Assembly: GCF_000341285.1 (NCBI RefSeq)
Contig: NW_005178460.1
Span: forward strand, 62,001-126,000
Origin: Galdieria sulphuraria
Taxonomy: Eukaryota; Rhodophyta; Bangiophyceae; Galdieriales; Galdieriaceae
DNA: 64,000 nucleotides
Direction of reading: 5' to 3'
Positions within the stretch are counted from its first letter, which is position 1; each line of letters opens with the position of its first letter. The notes beneath the pieces were generated by a model. That model was not told the origin of the DNA. It ran no database searches and saw nothing but the letters and a program-made list of their open reading frames with translations. The translations under genes and the position numbers were made by a program. This document shows, one piece after another, positions 45,142-55,744 of the stretch.

Positions 45142-47012
45142 ATGAAAGAAGACCATAAAAACCTTACACTGTACTCACATAGGCAAATTCGAAAGCGTTC
45201 GGTGTTTAGAAAGAGTTTATTACGATACTTGGCGTGTTGTATTTTCTTGAACGACCCATACCCCTTGTTAGACAATTCTTATAACTTTGCTTACTTAACA
45301 AAACGAGCAGCTGAAGACGTATTGTGTTCTGCATTGGAAGACAACGCAAATTGGGTTATCGAAACTTTGGAACATTTGCTCCCGGAAAAGAATCCTTGTG
45401 ATAGGTTGTGTCCAAACCACCTTTGGCATAAGCAAGGAATTTGTCGTCATTTCGACTCGCATGATTGGTATTTAGTATACAGTGCTTGTTTATTGGAAAA
45501 ATTTTTCAGTGAACCCTTTGTAATATTGCGTTGTGCTTTACATTCGGAGATCTATTTTCGTTTATTTCTTCCTCTTTCCCGACATTTCATATCTCCTACT
45601 ATTGACCAAATTTCATTTTCTGCTTTATCAAAACACACAACGACTAAGAAAACCGCAAAGAAATCTTTTATGAACCCGGTTCAGTCCTATTTTGAATATA
45701 TATTGAGTCGAGAAGTAAGTCAAGACGCTTGTCGGATACTTGTGGATAAAAATGAATTTGTAGGTTTTGGTTAAGAAAAGTTTGTGTAAACGCGGCAGGA
45801 GATTAGTAAAAGATTGGGTTTCTATTTGTGCTCCACATCTTTGTTCTCATATAAGACCGCGTATTACTTTACATGAGCATGAAGACCTTGTCGCTTCTTT
45901 AAAGTTTCTTCCATCTCCCTCTTCCAGTACACCCATTTTGTGTACTTTTGCACTGGATGATAAAATTCGACTATTCAGAGGTGCTCATTGTAGTCTTGTA
46001 GTAGCTGGACCTCTTCAACAGACTGGAGGGACTGTGATATCTCAAGGTTCAACAACCCATCGAGTTGGCCAAGTTGCCGCATGTTCCTTGAGATCGGAAT
46101 TGGATATCTTTGATATGGAAGTAGGAGAACGAGTTAGTTCCATGTTTGCTCCTTCTTCTTTGATTGTTCCAAAAGGTCGAATCGAATGGTACACTATAAC
46201 CTCTTCATGGAATGGCTTTATTGCTACTGGAGGTAATTATGGAGTAGTTGCCTTGTGGGATTCTCGAGTGTCTCAGCCTGTAGAATTTTTCCAAACAAGT
46301 AAGAAACCAGAAGAACAAAAGATTCGTTCTGTTGCTATAGACCCTACGGAAACTCTATTAGGTGCTGCTTGTGGACGAACAATCTACATTTGGTAGGCTT
46401 TGTATGATTTTGAGAAATGGAATGGCATCTCATTGAAATGATATTTGTAGGGATATTCGAAATTCTTTTTCTATTTTTAAGACTGTTACTTCATCATCCC
46501 ATTCACAAGGCCCTATTGACCACATCTTATTCGATCCCCTTGATAGTTTTAAGCTTTATGCAGGTTACAGAGATGGAAGTATTCATTCTTTAAATATATT
46601 GAAAAATAACAAACCTTTGGAGAAAATATTCAAGGAACATGAAGCTCCTAGTGTTGCCAATAGACCAGTTTCTGTGAACTTTGATGCATCACCTGATGGT
46701 CGACATCTCTTTGGTTTATCACGTTTTGGAAAAGTGGCTGTATATGATGTTTTAGGTGATGCATCTATAGAGTCGAAGACCATACGCAATCATTCGTTGG
46801 GTAGTACATCCAGTAGTCAAAGTGTGACTATTTCTTCTTCTTTGGAAACTCCTGTAAGGAGAACAAGAACAGCTTCTTTTCTGGGTACTTTAGGAGATGA
46901 GTCTTCAGAACTTCTTCGGATTGCAACTGCACAAAACCTGAATTCTGGGAGCGATATTTTATTTGCAACAGCGTCCACTTCATTGGATGTGACGCTTTGG
47001 GGAATGAAATGA
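45142..47012 (+). CDS. WD40-repeat protein with N-terminal helical domain, unknown
   Basis: Exons are 45142-45714, 45764-46392 and 46451-47012, about 587 residues. The first ~190 residues are hydrophobic/aromatic and helical without a family I recognise. From about residue 220 a beta-propeller begins: HEDLVASLKFLP, IATGGNYGVVALWDSR, RSVAIDPTETLLGAACG then YIWDIRNS over the second junction, and LYAGYRDGSIHSLNI. It ends ASTSLDVTLWGMK. Conserved WD-like and DH-like spacings are visible but no complex can be named. Introns of 49 and 58 bp keep frame. Confidence 0.7.
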
Positions 47013-47531
47013 CTTGGTTTAAAAATGAATTGTGTGTGTGTGTGTGTGTGTGAATGTACAGAGCAATTGGTTGTAGCTAGGAATAGTATGAATCTCCATC
47101 TTTTGGTTTCTATTTATAAGCATGTTTTGCTTGTTGCAATATTTGAATGATATTCTAACCATGAAAAGCTTTTACATTTTATAGGATTTGTAAGATATTG
47201 ATGAACAAATGATAAAGTATTTCAAGACAGGTCACTGTCCATTAGACCAATCGTTCCTTACAAATGTATCCTGTTCAGTTTATTATATCTGTAATCCATA
47301 ATGAGATACATAAGAAATCCATTTCTCGAATGTCTTTTTCATGAATACTTATGTATGGTTATTTCTTGACAAACTCTTTTTCCATCTCTGAAAAAGAACA
47401 GAGATTCAAAAAAAAGACGCCGTCAAGAAAAATCACAATAGGATTTCCATTTTCCTATTTTTTTTTTTAAAAAAAATTGGACGCTGTTTTGATTGCCAAC
47501 GATATACATATATGTTTGTCTCGTCTCACAG
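47013..47531. other. Intergenic region with TG repeat and T/A homopolymer
   Basis: About 519 bases between the WD40 gene and the next frame. Contains an 11-unit TG repeat at 47031-47052 and a T11-A9-like run near 47458-47477. No RNA gene or coding frame was recognised. Confidence 0.5.
47031..47052. repeat. TG microsatellite
   Basis: Eleven consecutive TG units just after the WD40 gene stop, likely in its 3' untranslated region. Confidence 0.95.
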
Positions 47532-48013
47532 ATGCAGTTTCAGACTTCTGATGAACACCCCAACAGTAACCAGAGCAACTGCTTCCTTCCATCTACTTTG
47601 TCAGGTGAATCAGCTGCAAGTTCTGAAACTTGCTTGCAACAGGGATTGTTTGGCAGAAACAACCGTATGATTCCTCCTAGTCCTAGGCCCATTCGATTTT
47701 GGAGAGGGAGTTATACAAGTCGACATGAACTGTTATTTTTTCCCAATGATGAGTTAGACTGGCCTTGTGGAAGAAGAAGAAGAACAACGACAGTTCATGT
47801 GATTTGGAAGAGGAATCGCTCTCAGAAGTTGAGACGTGGGAGATGGGTCAGACAGTGAAAGACGTCGACAAAGGCTCTGTTTCTCAAGAAGATATGCATT
47901 TACAAGATTGTCAGAATCCATTTTCGGATAAGAGACATACTTCGGATGGGGAATCTTCTTCACTTGTTTCAGAAGAACGTTCCTGTGTGACGAACCCTTT
48001 GGCAACGGAATAG
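47532..48013 (+). CDS. Small acidic/Ser-rich protein with a frame break, unknown
   Basis: From ATG 47532 one frame encodes MQFQTSDEHPNSNQ ... FFPNDELDWPCG and then turns into an Arg-rich string ending at 47858. A second frame, open from about 47753, encodes an acidic continuation (CDLEEESLSEVETWEMGQ ... CVTNPLATE) to a stop at 48013. Both halves have natural protein composition, so one gene joined by an intron or a one-base sequence error near 47752-47790 is likely. I found no GT-AG pair with the right phase. No family is recognised. Confidence 0.4.
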
Positions 48014-48372
48014 GGAATATCATTGTCCAAATAGTTTGGATATATGAAGATATCCATATGAGTCATGGTTGTGATTGTGGTTGTTGTTATGAGATATGTT
48101 AGGAGATATACCAATATGATGATGTTGTTGTTGTGTTGATTGGGCAGTTGAACTTACAACTTTTTCGTTTTTGGGGGTATTGGAGGTCTTATATATGTGT
48201 TGGGGGGAAGAGAAAGAAGGAGGTGGACAATTAGAAGAAATAATATTTCTTTGTTTACTTTGTATTTTCATTTTGTGTGTCATATTTTTGGATATAAACA
48301 AATGCATTAGTTTTATGTTTTCACAAGTTGATGATAAAACGTCCATTTTTTTGTGGGTTTGTAAAAGATGCT
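48014..48372. other. Intergenic low-complexity region
   Basis: About 359 bases, rich in TGTTGTTG/ATGATG-like triplets. A minus-strand frame here encodes only Asn/His/Gln-rich low complexity and has no Cys/His pattern that would complete the adjacent NSE1 gene. Probably two 3' untranslated regions. Confidence 0.45.
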
Positions 48373-49093
48373 TTAGTTTATGCTGTCTTTATGTGATAAA
48401 TACCAATGAAACACATGTGGAAGTTCCAAAATGGTACGTGGAGATAATCGTATATGGACACGATGTGACTTGGAATCAGTTTTTAACCAAAGCCTAAAGT
48501 TTGTGCATATCAAATGAAGAAGAAGCCCATCTCTAAAACAACTTACCATTGGTCTTTGGTCAACTTGTCCAAAGCACTATCCACTTCCATAGGCTTCAAC
48601 TTTCTATCCAACAACGAAAGCAACTCACGCTTGTCTAATTGTTCTTCAGTTGGGTTTTCTTCCTTTTCTAAAAAGGAATCCACCACCGTTCTCAATACAA
48701 CGATATCCGTGTCACTATACTTGTTCATCTTTTGTGCAACCATATCATCTTGTGTGTTGACTATCGACCAATAAAAAGTATCCTCTTCTTGTACCCATAT
48801 GCTATTCAGTGTTAACCCTAATACTTCCAACTTTCTAAAAGTAGCCACAACACCCAATGACTCGTGTTCTTATCCCAAAACCATAATACCACTTACTCCT
48901 TATATTTGGCAACTCGACAAGTAAAATATTCTTTCAGTTCATTCCTCGTGACCCCTTTTTCTCCTCTTTGTAATACCCATTTATTCAATTCATTCAACAA
49001 ATCATCTTCAGATATTACTTTATGTTGTACAAGTACTTGTAAGAACTTTTTATCTCCATCCGTCCACATATCGTTATTCATAAAACAGCCCAT
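48373..49093 (-). CDS. NSE1: NSE1 homologue of the SMC5/6 complex, lacking the C-terminal RING
   Basis: Three exons (48897-49093, 48547-48834, 48373-48493) give about 201 residues. The sequence follows NSE1/NSMCE1: DKKFLQVLVQHKVISEDDLL, then LEVLGLTLNSIWVQEEDTFY, WSIVNTQDDMVAQKMNKYSD, KLKPMEVDSALDKLTKDQWL and RTILELPHVFHWYL. These are the two winged-helix domains that bind NSE3/MAGE. Family members continue ~65 residues into a RING-like zinc domain with Cys/His pairs. Here a stop follows directly, and no such pattern was found in the next ~350 bp in any frame. The gene starts 45 bp after the stop of the CS/Sel1 gene. Confidence 0.8.
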
Positions 49094-49138
49094 TTCAATA
49101 ACACAAAACGATCATACACATGATTGATTGACAATAGC

Positions 49139-51095
49139 TTATAAACGATTATCTAAATAATGACGAATGAGTTTCCAAGTAATGCCAATGGCACACAATC
49201 CCACTCCTGTCCAAGCACAATACCTTCAACCATTCAATATCAACAACAACAACATATCAATCATGCTAAGCTTACTTACTTTGCCAATGTACGGAATTCT
49301 TCATAAACTCGTTGTCTCTCTTCTTCACTTAGCTTCTTATTCTTCTTCTTCTTTCTAGTCGTCTTGTTCAAAGGAGTTGATTGTTGAAACACAGGAATAT
49401 CAGGTATGACAAGAGAAGGATCTAAACTATTGGCTGCTTTCAACAATAACAATGCTCTAGTCACATCCTGTTGACAACCATTTCCATGAAGATATAAAAC
49501 TCCCAAGTTGTACATGGCATAAGGGTTTCCATTATCTGCTCCCATTTGCCAAAGTTGTATAGCTTGTTCCCAATTCTGTTCAATTCCATAACCTCCTTCA
49601 CTATATAATAAACCCAAGTTGAATACTAACAAAGTTTCCAGTGGATNNNNNNNNNNNNNNNNNNNNNNNNNNNNNNNNNNNNNNNNNNNNNNNNNNNNNN
49701 NNNNNNNNNNNNNNNNNNNNNNNNNNNNNNNNNNNNNNNNNNNNNNNNNNNNNNNNNNNNNNNNNNNNNNNNNNNNNNNNNNNNNNNNNNNNNNNNNNNN
49801 NNNNNNNNNNNNNNNNNNNNNNNNNNNNNNNNNNNNNNNNNNNNNNNNNNNNNNNNNNNNNNNNNNNNNNNNNNNNNNNNNNNNNNNNNNNNNNNNNNNN
49901 NNNNNNNNNNNNNNNNNNNNNNNNNNNNNNNNNNNNNNNNNNNNNNNNNNNNNNNNNNNNNNNNNNNNNNNNNNNNNNNNNNNNNNNNNNNNNNNNNNNN
50001 NNNNNNNNNNNNNNNNNNNNNNNNNNNNNNNNNNNNNNNNNNNNNNNNNNNNNNNNNNNNNNNNNNNNNNNNNNNNNNNNNNNNNNNNNNNNNNNNNNNN
50101 NNNNNNNNNNNNNNNNNNNNNNNNNNNNNNNNNNNNNNNNNNNNNNNNNNNNNNNNNNNNNNNNNNNNNNNNNNNNNNNNNNNNNNNNNNNNNNNNNNNN
50201 NNNNNNNNNNNNNNNNNNNNNNNNNNNNNNNNNNNNNNNNNNNNNNNNNNNNNNNNNNNNNNNNNNNNNNNNNNNNNNNNNNNNNNNNNNNNNNNNNNNN
50301 NNNNNNNNNNNNNNNNNNNNNNNNNNNNNNNNNNNNNNNNNNNNNNNNNNNNNNNNNNNNNNNNNNNNNNNNNNNNNNNNNNNNNNNNNNNNNNNNNNNN
50401 NNNNNNNNNNNNNNNNNNNNNNNNNNNNNNNNNNNNNNNNNNNNNNNNNNNNNNNNNNNNNNCTCTAAAGCTCTTTGATACCATTGCAAAGCTTCTCGAT
50501 AATTCGTATCCAAACAAATACCAAAATGATACAATCGTCCCAAATGAAAGGCTGCTATTCCACTTTCCTTTTCTTCAACTCCACGACGATAAGTTTCCAC
50601 TACTTGTTGTACATTCTCAGGAGTTACGGGTATGCCCAACACATCCTCCTCTTGTCCCCCTATATCCACTTTATTCTCCTTTCTGGATTGAATGTTTTGT
50701 AAAAATATTTCCATCTTCTCTTCATCAGTCACATCTTCAACGACTGTTTCTTGTTGCTTTACTGGAGTGTTTGTGATAGTCTCTTGCAAAGACATATCAA
50801 CAATATCACTTGAATACTCTAATTGGTTCCACCAGTAGTCTTTCAATTTTTCCAATTCGACTATGAGAAACTTTCCTTTTGCTGTTTCTTCCAGTTGCCA
50901 AGGAATCCAATCTTCTTGACTGGTCACACTATCTAACAAGTGTTGACCAAATACAACTTTTCCACCAACACTTATTTCAACTTGTGACTTGTCTATGAAT
51001 ACAGAAATATCGCGAGTTGAAGTAGTATACGGAACTTGGACCATAATAGTGATAGTATGAATGGTTTGTGACCATTCATAATGATGACTTGCCAT
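49139..51095 (-). CDS. CS-domain (NudC-like) plus Sel1-repeat protein with C-terminal membrane helix; interrupted by gap
   Basis: N-terminal residues 1-100 form a CS/NudC-like domain (HEYEWSQT-like start YEWSQTIHTITIMVQVPY, VEISVGGKVVFG, WQLEETAKGKFLIVELEK). Sel1/TPR-like repeats follow on both sides of the gap: AAFHLGRLYHFGICLDTNYR and AMYNLGVLYLHGNGCQQDV. A Lys-rich segment (NKTTRKKKKNKKL) leads to an intron (49224-49279) and a last exon (49139-49223) encoding CAWTGVGLCAIGITWKLIRH, a membrane helix that would make the protein tail-anchored. 816 bases in the middle are unknown. The function is probably chaperone or ERAD adaptor; that is inference. Confidence 0.7.
49647..50462. other. Assembly gap (816 N)
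   Basis: Run of undetermined bases within the CS/Sel1 gene. Its position inside a Sel1 repeat array suggests that the repeats hindered assembly. The true length may differ. Confidence 0.99.
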
Positions 51096-51155
51096 AATAT
51101 CTAATGATGAATGACGACGGAAATGGAACAATATTCCATTTTATTATTATGATGA

Positions 51156-51932
51156 TTATTCTCCAAGTACTCTTCCTGGACCCCATTGATGATGTTGTTG
51201 CTGTCTAGTGAAAGTGGATCTTGTGGTAGGAGGAATAGGTCCACTTAAAGTTGTTCTTCTTCTTGGTAACCATTGACGTAGAAATAAGGGAGTAGCAATC
51301 AATTTGTGACCTTGATTGCCAGGTAAAGTTGGATATATCTTATCTACAAAATACCAACAGTGTCCAGCAACTATTCCCGCAACAGCACGCATATTCAAAC
51401 TTCCACTGGTCAACAAATCCATCAACAGATATACAAACGGAATATATTTCCCAGGCACTTGTACCAAACCCCATATAGAAACCAACTGGTTGGCGTGATA
51501 TTTGGACCACATATAAATCACAGCCGATAATAAACTGGGTCCAAAAAAGAATAATGGAAAAGCTAAAATATCCCATATCCATAATATTCCAGTACAAAAA
51601 AGCAGCATAAATAAATAGTCTGCTGGGTCATGAAAGAAGACTTCTTCTTCTACCGACTTGGAATACTGAAGAATAAATAAAAGTTGGAATAAAAAGCCCA
51701 ATCCAAGCCCTCCCAAGTACAATACAGAAAAACAAAGTCTCCACAACTCCAAGCCTTTCCATACGCTTGGCCATAGAAGAATGACACTCTTCACTCTCAA
51801 CAAGCCTAAGCCAACTAACAAAGTGATAGTAAAGGACCCTAATAACCAGGTTCTGGTAATAATAGGTAAGCTTTGAAACCAAGAAGATAGGGAAGTTTGG
51901 TCCAACGTGCGAATAGAGTTGGGTTGGGACAT
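51156..51932 (-). CDS. Derlin (Der1-like) ERAD membrane protein
   Basis: Rhomboid-fold pseudoprotease that helps move misfolded proteins out of the ER. Single exon, about 258 residues from ATG 51932. Six hydrophobic segments are visible. The Derlin signature sequence runs from PIITRTW through WKGLELWRLCFSVLYLG (with the conserved WR), and GLGLGFLFQLLFILQYS, to VYLLMDLLTSGSLNMRAVAGI and GHCWYFVDKIYP. The C-terminus is basic and Ser/Thr-rich. Start chosen at the only in-frame ATG. It is 35 bp after the glyoxalase II stop on the same strand. Confidence 0.9.
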   Translation of the reverse strand: MSQPNSIRTLDQTSLSSWFQSLPIITRTWLLGSFTITLLVGLGLLRVKSVILLWPSVWKGLELWRLCFSVLYLGGLGLGFLFQLLFILQYSKSVEEEVFFHDPADYLFMLLFCTGILWIWDILAFPLFFFGPSLLSAVIYMWSKYHANQLVSIWGLVQVPGKYIPFVYLLMDLLTSGSLNMRAVAGIVAGHCWYFVDKIYPTLPGNQGHKLIATPLFLRQWLPRRRTTLSGPIPPTTRSTFTRQQQHHQWGPGRVLGE

Positions 51933-51967
51933 GAAAGTCAATAATGATGAAGAATAAAGTAATGCAT

Positions 51968-52910
51968 TCAAAAGTTATCTTTTTGTTTACGAAGATAAGC
52001 CAAAATATCCACAGGATCTGAATCCAACATTCTCAAGGACTCTTGAAGTTTCTTTTCTGTGACTCGCATAAAAGGATTATACTGAACTTCTTCACTTAGA
52101 GTAGATGGAACTGTAGGTTCATGAAGACTCCTCCTTTGTTCTGCCCAAGCCAACTTTGTCTATCATCATATATTACTATTGTGCCCACTTTGTTGACAAA
52201 TCATACCTGAATAAAGGAGTTGTTGGTTTCTACTGTCTTTGCAAACTGTAAATTCTTTACAGTATATTCGTGACCACACCAAACCCGAGTATCCAAAGGC
52301 AACACTCTCAATACTTGCAACAGTGAATGAAACATATCTTTTGCTGTTCCTTCAAAGAACTTTCCACAACCTGCAATAAACAGTGTATCTCCTGTAAATA
52401 CTTGAGGTGGTGAACTATCTGTCGTAGTAACATAATAACAAATATGGCCTTTGGTGTGACAGGGAGTATGGAGTGCTTTGATACAAATATTACCCACCTT
52501 GATGTCTTTCAGTTTCATTTGTAACTTTAAGAACATACACTTACGTGAATAATTTGTCCATCTTTCACTGACAACGTTGCACCATCCACCTCATCCAACT
52601 CACCACCAACAATAGTAATACCAAAAACCAACTCTGCCATTTTCTTATTTCCTGCAGCGTGACTAGAAATAACCGTTATGGACAAGAAGCGAAATATTTC
52701 TACAACTTACTCCCAGTGCTTATGAGTAGTTAACACGTGGGTAAGCTTTACCCTTTCCTTGGTTGCCACTTCTAATACTTTTTCAGGTTCTGCAGGATCT
52801 ATAGCCGCTGCTACATTCTTAGTAGTATCTATCAATAAATAGGCATAGTTATCGGATAAAACAGGAATAGTAACAACACGTGCGATAGGAGACAAGGCCT
52901 CGTTGGACAT
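51968..52910 (-). CDS. Hydroxyacylglutathione hydrolase (glyoxalase II)
   Basis: Metallo-beta-lactamase-fold hydrolase of S-D-lactoylglutathione, second enzyme of methylglyoxal detoxification. Exons are 52711-52910, 52545-52662, 52207-52497 and 51968-52153, 264 residues, typical size. The metal motif THKHWDHAAGN spans the first splice junction. [33 protein letters not shown] and [15 protein letters not shown] follow, and the C-terminal substrate domain ends [12 protein letters not shown]. No targeting peptide is evident, so cytosolic. Confidence 0.93.
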
Positions 52911-53075
52911 TAGAAATGCTTAAGTTTTTTCTTATGAAATTTTGACGACCCAAAGAGAATGAAATGGACTATTCAAAACTATGTGCTTATGTGTAAGTAA
53001 AAGAACCGAAATCTTTCTCATAAAAGAGTTCAAAGTTTGTGGTTGTACTAGTGCGATTTCCTTGGTCTTTTTTTA

Positions 53076-53659
53076 ATGTTTGGGGTACTTGTTTGTCTTT
53101 CACCAGTTGTATTTCTGGAGTTGCCAGTTTATTGCAGTGGACAAGTTTCCGAGAAACATGTATTGCTATTTATATTATGTTGGTTCTCTACTTTTTCTCT
53201 TTCTTTTTGGAATATTGAATTAGGTTTAGTATCTTTGGTTGCTTTTGGTTTTTATTGGAGTTGTTTCCTTTTCCTTTTGCTGCTTTTCAGTGGGATGTCT
53301 TATATAGTTGGTTGGGAAGAGGTTTGATTATGATACTGTGAGTAACTTTTCCTTGACTTATATTTTGGCTCACTTGATGGACATTGCTACTAGACTTGGT
53401 ATACTGCAGTGGACAGCGAGTTCACTTTCCTTTGTCGTAGGTTGTCTAGTGTTTGCTTTGGTAAGACTGTTTTCAGATCATTCTTGTGCACTAAATAGAG
53501 TTGGATTGTGTGTTCCAAAAGGGTTGGAGTTGTGTATTCATTAGTTTATTATCACTTCGATATCCAAATTTTTGTCCCGATCGTATGACAACTTTATTTT
53601 ATTCTACTTTGGAAGAACAACCGGAATATATTCCACCACCACCTTCCGAGTTTGCTTAA
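53076..53659 (+). CDS. Small four-helix membrane protein, COPI-associated/TVP15-like
   Basis: Four exons (53076-53228, 53291-53337, 53394-53460, 53522-53659) give about 134 residues; all phases fit. Four hydrophobic segments are evident, with WDVLYSWLGRGLIMILLGIL in the middle, recalling the 'GRGxxxxFLG' core of COPI-associated/TVP15-like Golgi proteins. The C-terminal tail is cytosolic-looking and acidic/Pro-rich (EEQPEYIPPPPSEFA). The family call is tentative; the exon model is fairly strong because only it links the four hydrophobic pieces. The stop is 5 bp from the convergent aminotransferase stop. Confidence 0.6.
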
Positions 53660-53664
53660 CTTGT

Positions 53665-55645
53665 CTATTTTCTTCCTTCTTCTTTCAGTTGGTTTTGATG
53701 ACGTTCACAGAAACGATGTATTCTTGAAAACGCTTCATTTAACACAGCTTTGGGTGCACAATAAACGACTCTGAAGAAATGAGGTGCTTGAAAACATTGT
53801 CCAGGTAATACCAAAACTGACTCTTCAGCTAATAATTGGATAGCCCATTCCATATCATCTTGAAACCCCATAGACTGGGAATCCAGTTGAACCATACAAT
53901 ACATACTTCCTTGAGGTGCACTAGTACAAGATAAACCTCTTATCTTGGATAAAGAATCCACAGTAAACTTGGCATGTTCTTCCAATGTTTCCACAAGGGC
54001 TACAAAGTCCGACTTGCAAGAATCCGAAAACAATGTTGGCAAAATCATTTGAAAAGGTGAACTAGGTACCAACATTCTCATACTCAACTGTCTCAAGCCT
54101 TGAATGATGTTTCCCTTTTCTAATAATTTTTGACGATCGTGTATGACAATCCATCCTAAACGCCAACCAGGAGCAACAAACATTTTACTTACACTACCCA
54201 CCGATAAAATAGGTACATATTCACTTAAAGAAGCAAAAGAAAAGAACTGGCTACCTGAAAATGTCATATCTGAATAGACTTCATCAGCTACAATAGGAAT
54301 ACAAAGACGCTGTGCCATTTCCACAATGGCCATCATATGAGAATATGAAAATACGCTTCCACAAGGATTACTAGGATTATTCACAACTAGAGCTGCAGTA
54401 CGATTATCGACCAATTGAGGTAGTTTTTCCAATCTGATTTGCCAACGTTGATGAGGATCCAAATCATAATAACGTACTTCAACTCCTAAATTATCCAATA
54501 AGGTCTTAAATAAGGGAAATCCTGGTCGAGGAATCAAGACATTGTCTCCAGGATTGCATAGAGCATTGAATACCATCTCCAAAGCACCCGAAGTACCACA
54601 AGTTAGAATAACTTCATCCTTAGTAATGGAATGATATTTATAAGAATATTTGCTTGCAATAGCAGACCTTGCATGTTCATTTCCCAAAGAGTTTGCGTAT
54701 CCATGAGCTGAGTTCTCGGCAAGTACTTTTGAAAGAGCTTTCATGGCTTCTCGAGGCACTTTTAAATTTCCAAACGCTGTGGGATCTCCGATGGATAGAG
54801 CAATCAATTTTTTGTCTGGATTAGGTTTGACCGCCATTCCTTGTACAAGTTGTCGAATAGGATTGACCGTTTCCATGGCACGCTTCGAACAAGAAATTTT
54901 CCATTCCCTCTGTACAACACGCTTGGAAACGTATTGAATAGTTTCATTCTTCTTCTGTTTGTCAGTCTTTTTCTCGTCGTCTTGTGGATAAAGAATTTCT
55001 GCGGGACTTCTTTTCAAATCTATTTCCGCGTGACAATAAGAACACCAGCCCCATTTTTCTATTTCTTCAGGTGGCGCCAACCCTTTACATTGTGGACAAG
55101 ATAGCCATCCTTTCCTTGCGTTTTCAAAAAGTCGCATAAAGGACTCGGTATCCATCGAATTCACGTGGTTACGTTTCCTAGCTTGCTCACTTTCCTTGAT
55201 AAAGTCTTCATAAGCATGACTTCTTAAAAAGCTTGGCTCATTAAATAAAATGGGATCCACTGAAACTTGTCTTTTGGACGAAGGACGCTGCTCTTTGGGC
55301 CAATCAAAGCGCTGACTCTACGTCAGTCATAAATAAACTCTTTCACATCCAACAATAACGACAAGTGATTCTTACCAATTCTTTCAAGACTCTATTCATA
55401 TCTTCTGCTTCTTCGCCGTCTTTTTTATCGTCTTCTTCTTTTGGAATTTTCCAGGATTCACGACCTTGTTTCCAAGCTGTCTCATTATCTGGTCCTTGTT
55501 CCATAGAAGCCCAGCACGTTCCTTTCGTAAATGTACGCCAATATCGTTTCCGCTTAATACGACCATGATACTTGATTTTGGCTTTTTCTGACCAAAAGCT
55601 ACCCAAGTGAGAAGAAATATCCGCACCACCTATGAAAAACAACAT
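53665..55645 (-). CDS. Tyrosine-type class I aminotransferase with N-terminal zinc-ribbon extension
   Basis: PLP enzyme of the tyrosine aminotransferase group, which gives 4-hydroxyphenylpyruvate. Exons are 55376-55645 and 53665-55317, about 640 residues. The catalytic domain begins near residue 215 (WKISCSKRAMETVNPIRQLV): ALSIGDPTAFGNL, ILTCGTSGALEMVFNAL, VVNNPSNPCGSVFS, VADEVYSDMTF, and the PLP-lysine motif SVSKMFVAPGWRLGW. In front lies an unusual ~200-residue region. It contains KYHGRIKRKRYWRTFTKG and a zinc-ribbon-like CPQCKGLAPPEEIEKWGWCS then YCHAEI. The frame is continuous from zinc ribbon to enzyme, so this is a fusion and not two genes. Confidence 0.88.
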
Positions 55646-55744
55646 CACCCAACAAATAGCCAATCTTTCTTTTTCCTATTTATTATCCCATAGAAAAATG
55701 CTTTTCTTGGCGCCATTCTTTAGTTATTTATCATTTTAATTTGG

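Noticed and set aside
48020-48346. Minus-strand frame of 108 codons, Asn/His/Gln-rich
   Set aside because: Low-complexity composition from triplet repeats, non-matching to any family, and located where 3' untranslated regions are expected.
49619-50776. Long open frames crossing the N block
   Set aside because: They are artefacts of undetermined bases; only the CS/Sel1 frame on the minus strand has real flanking coding sequence.
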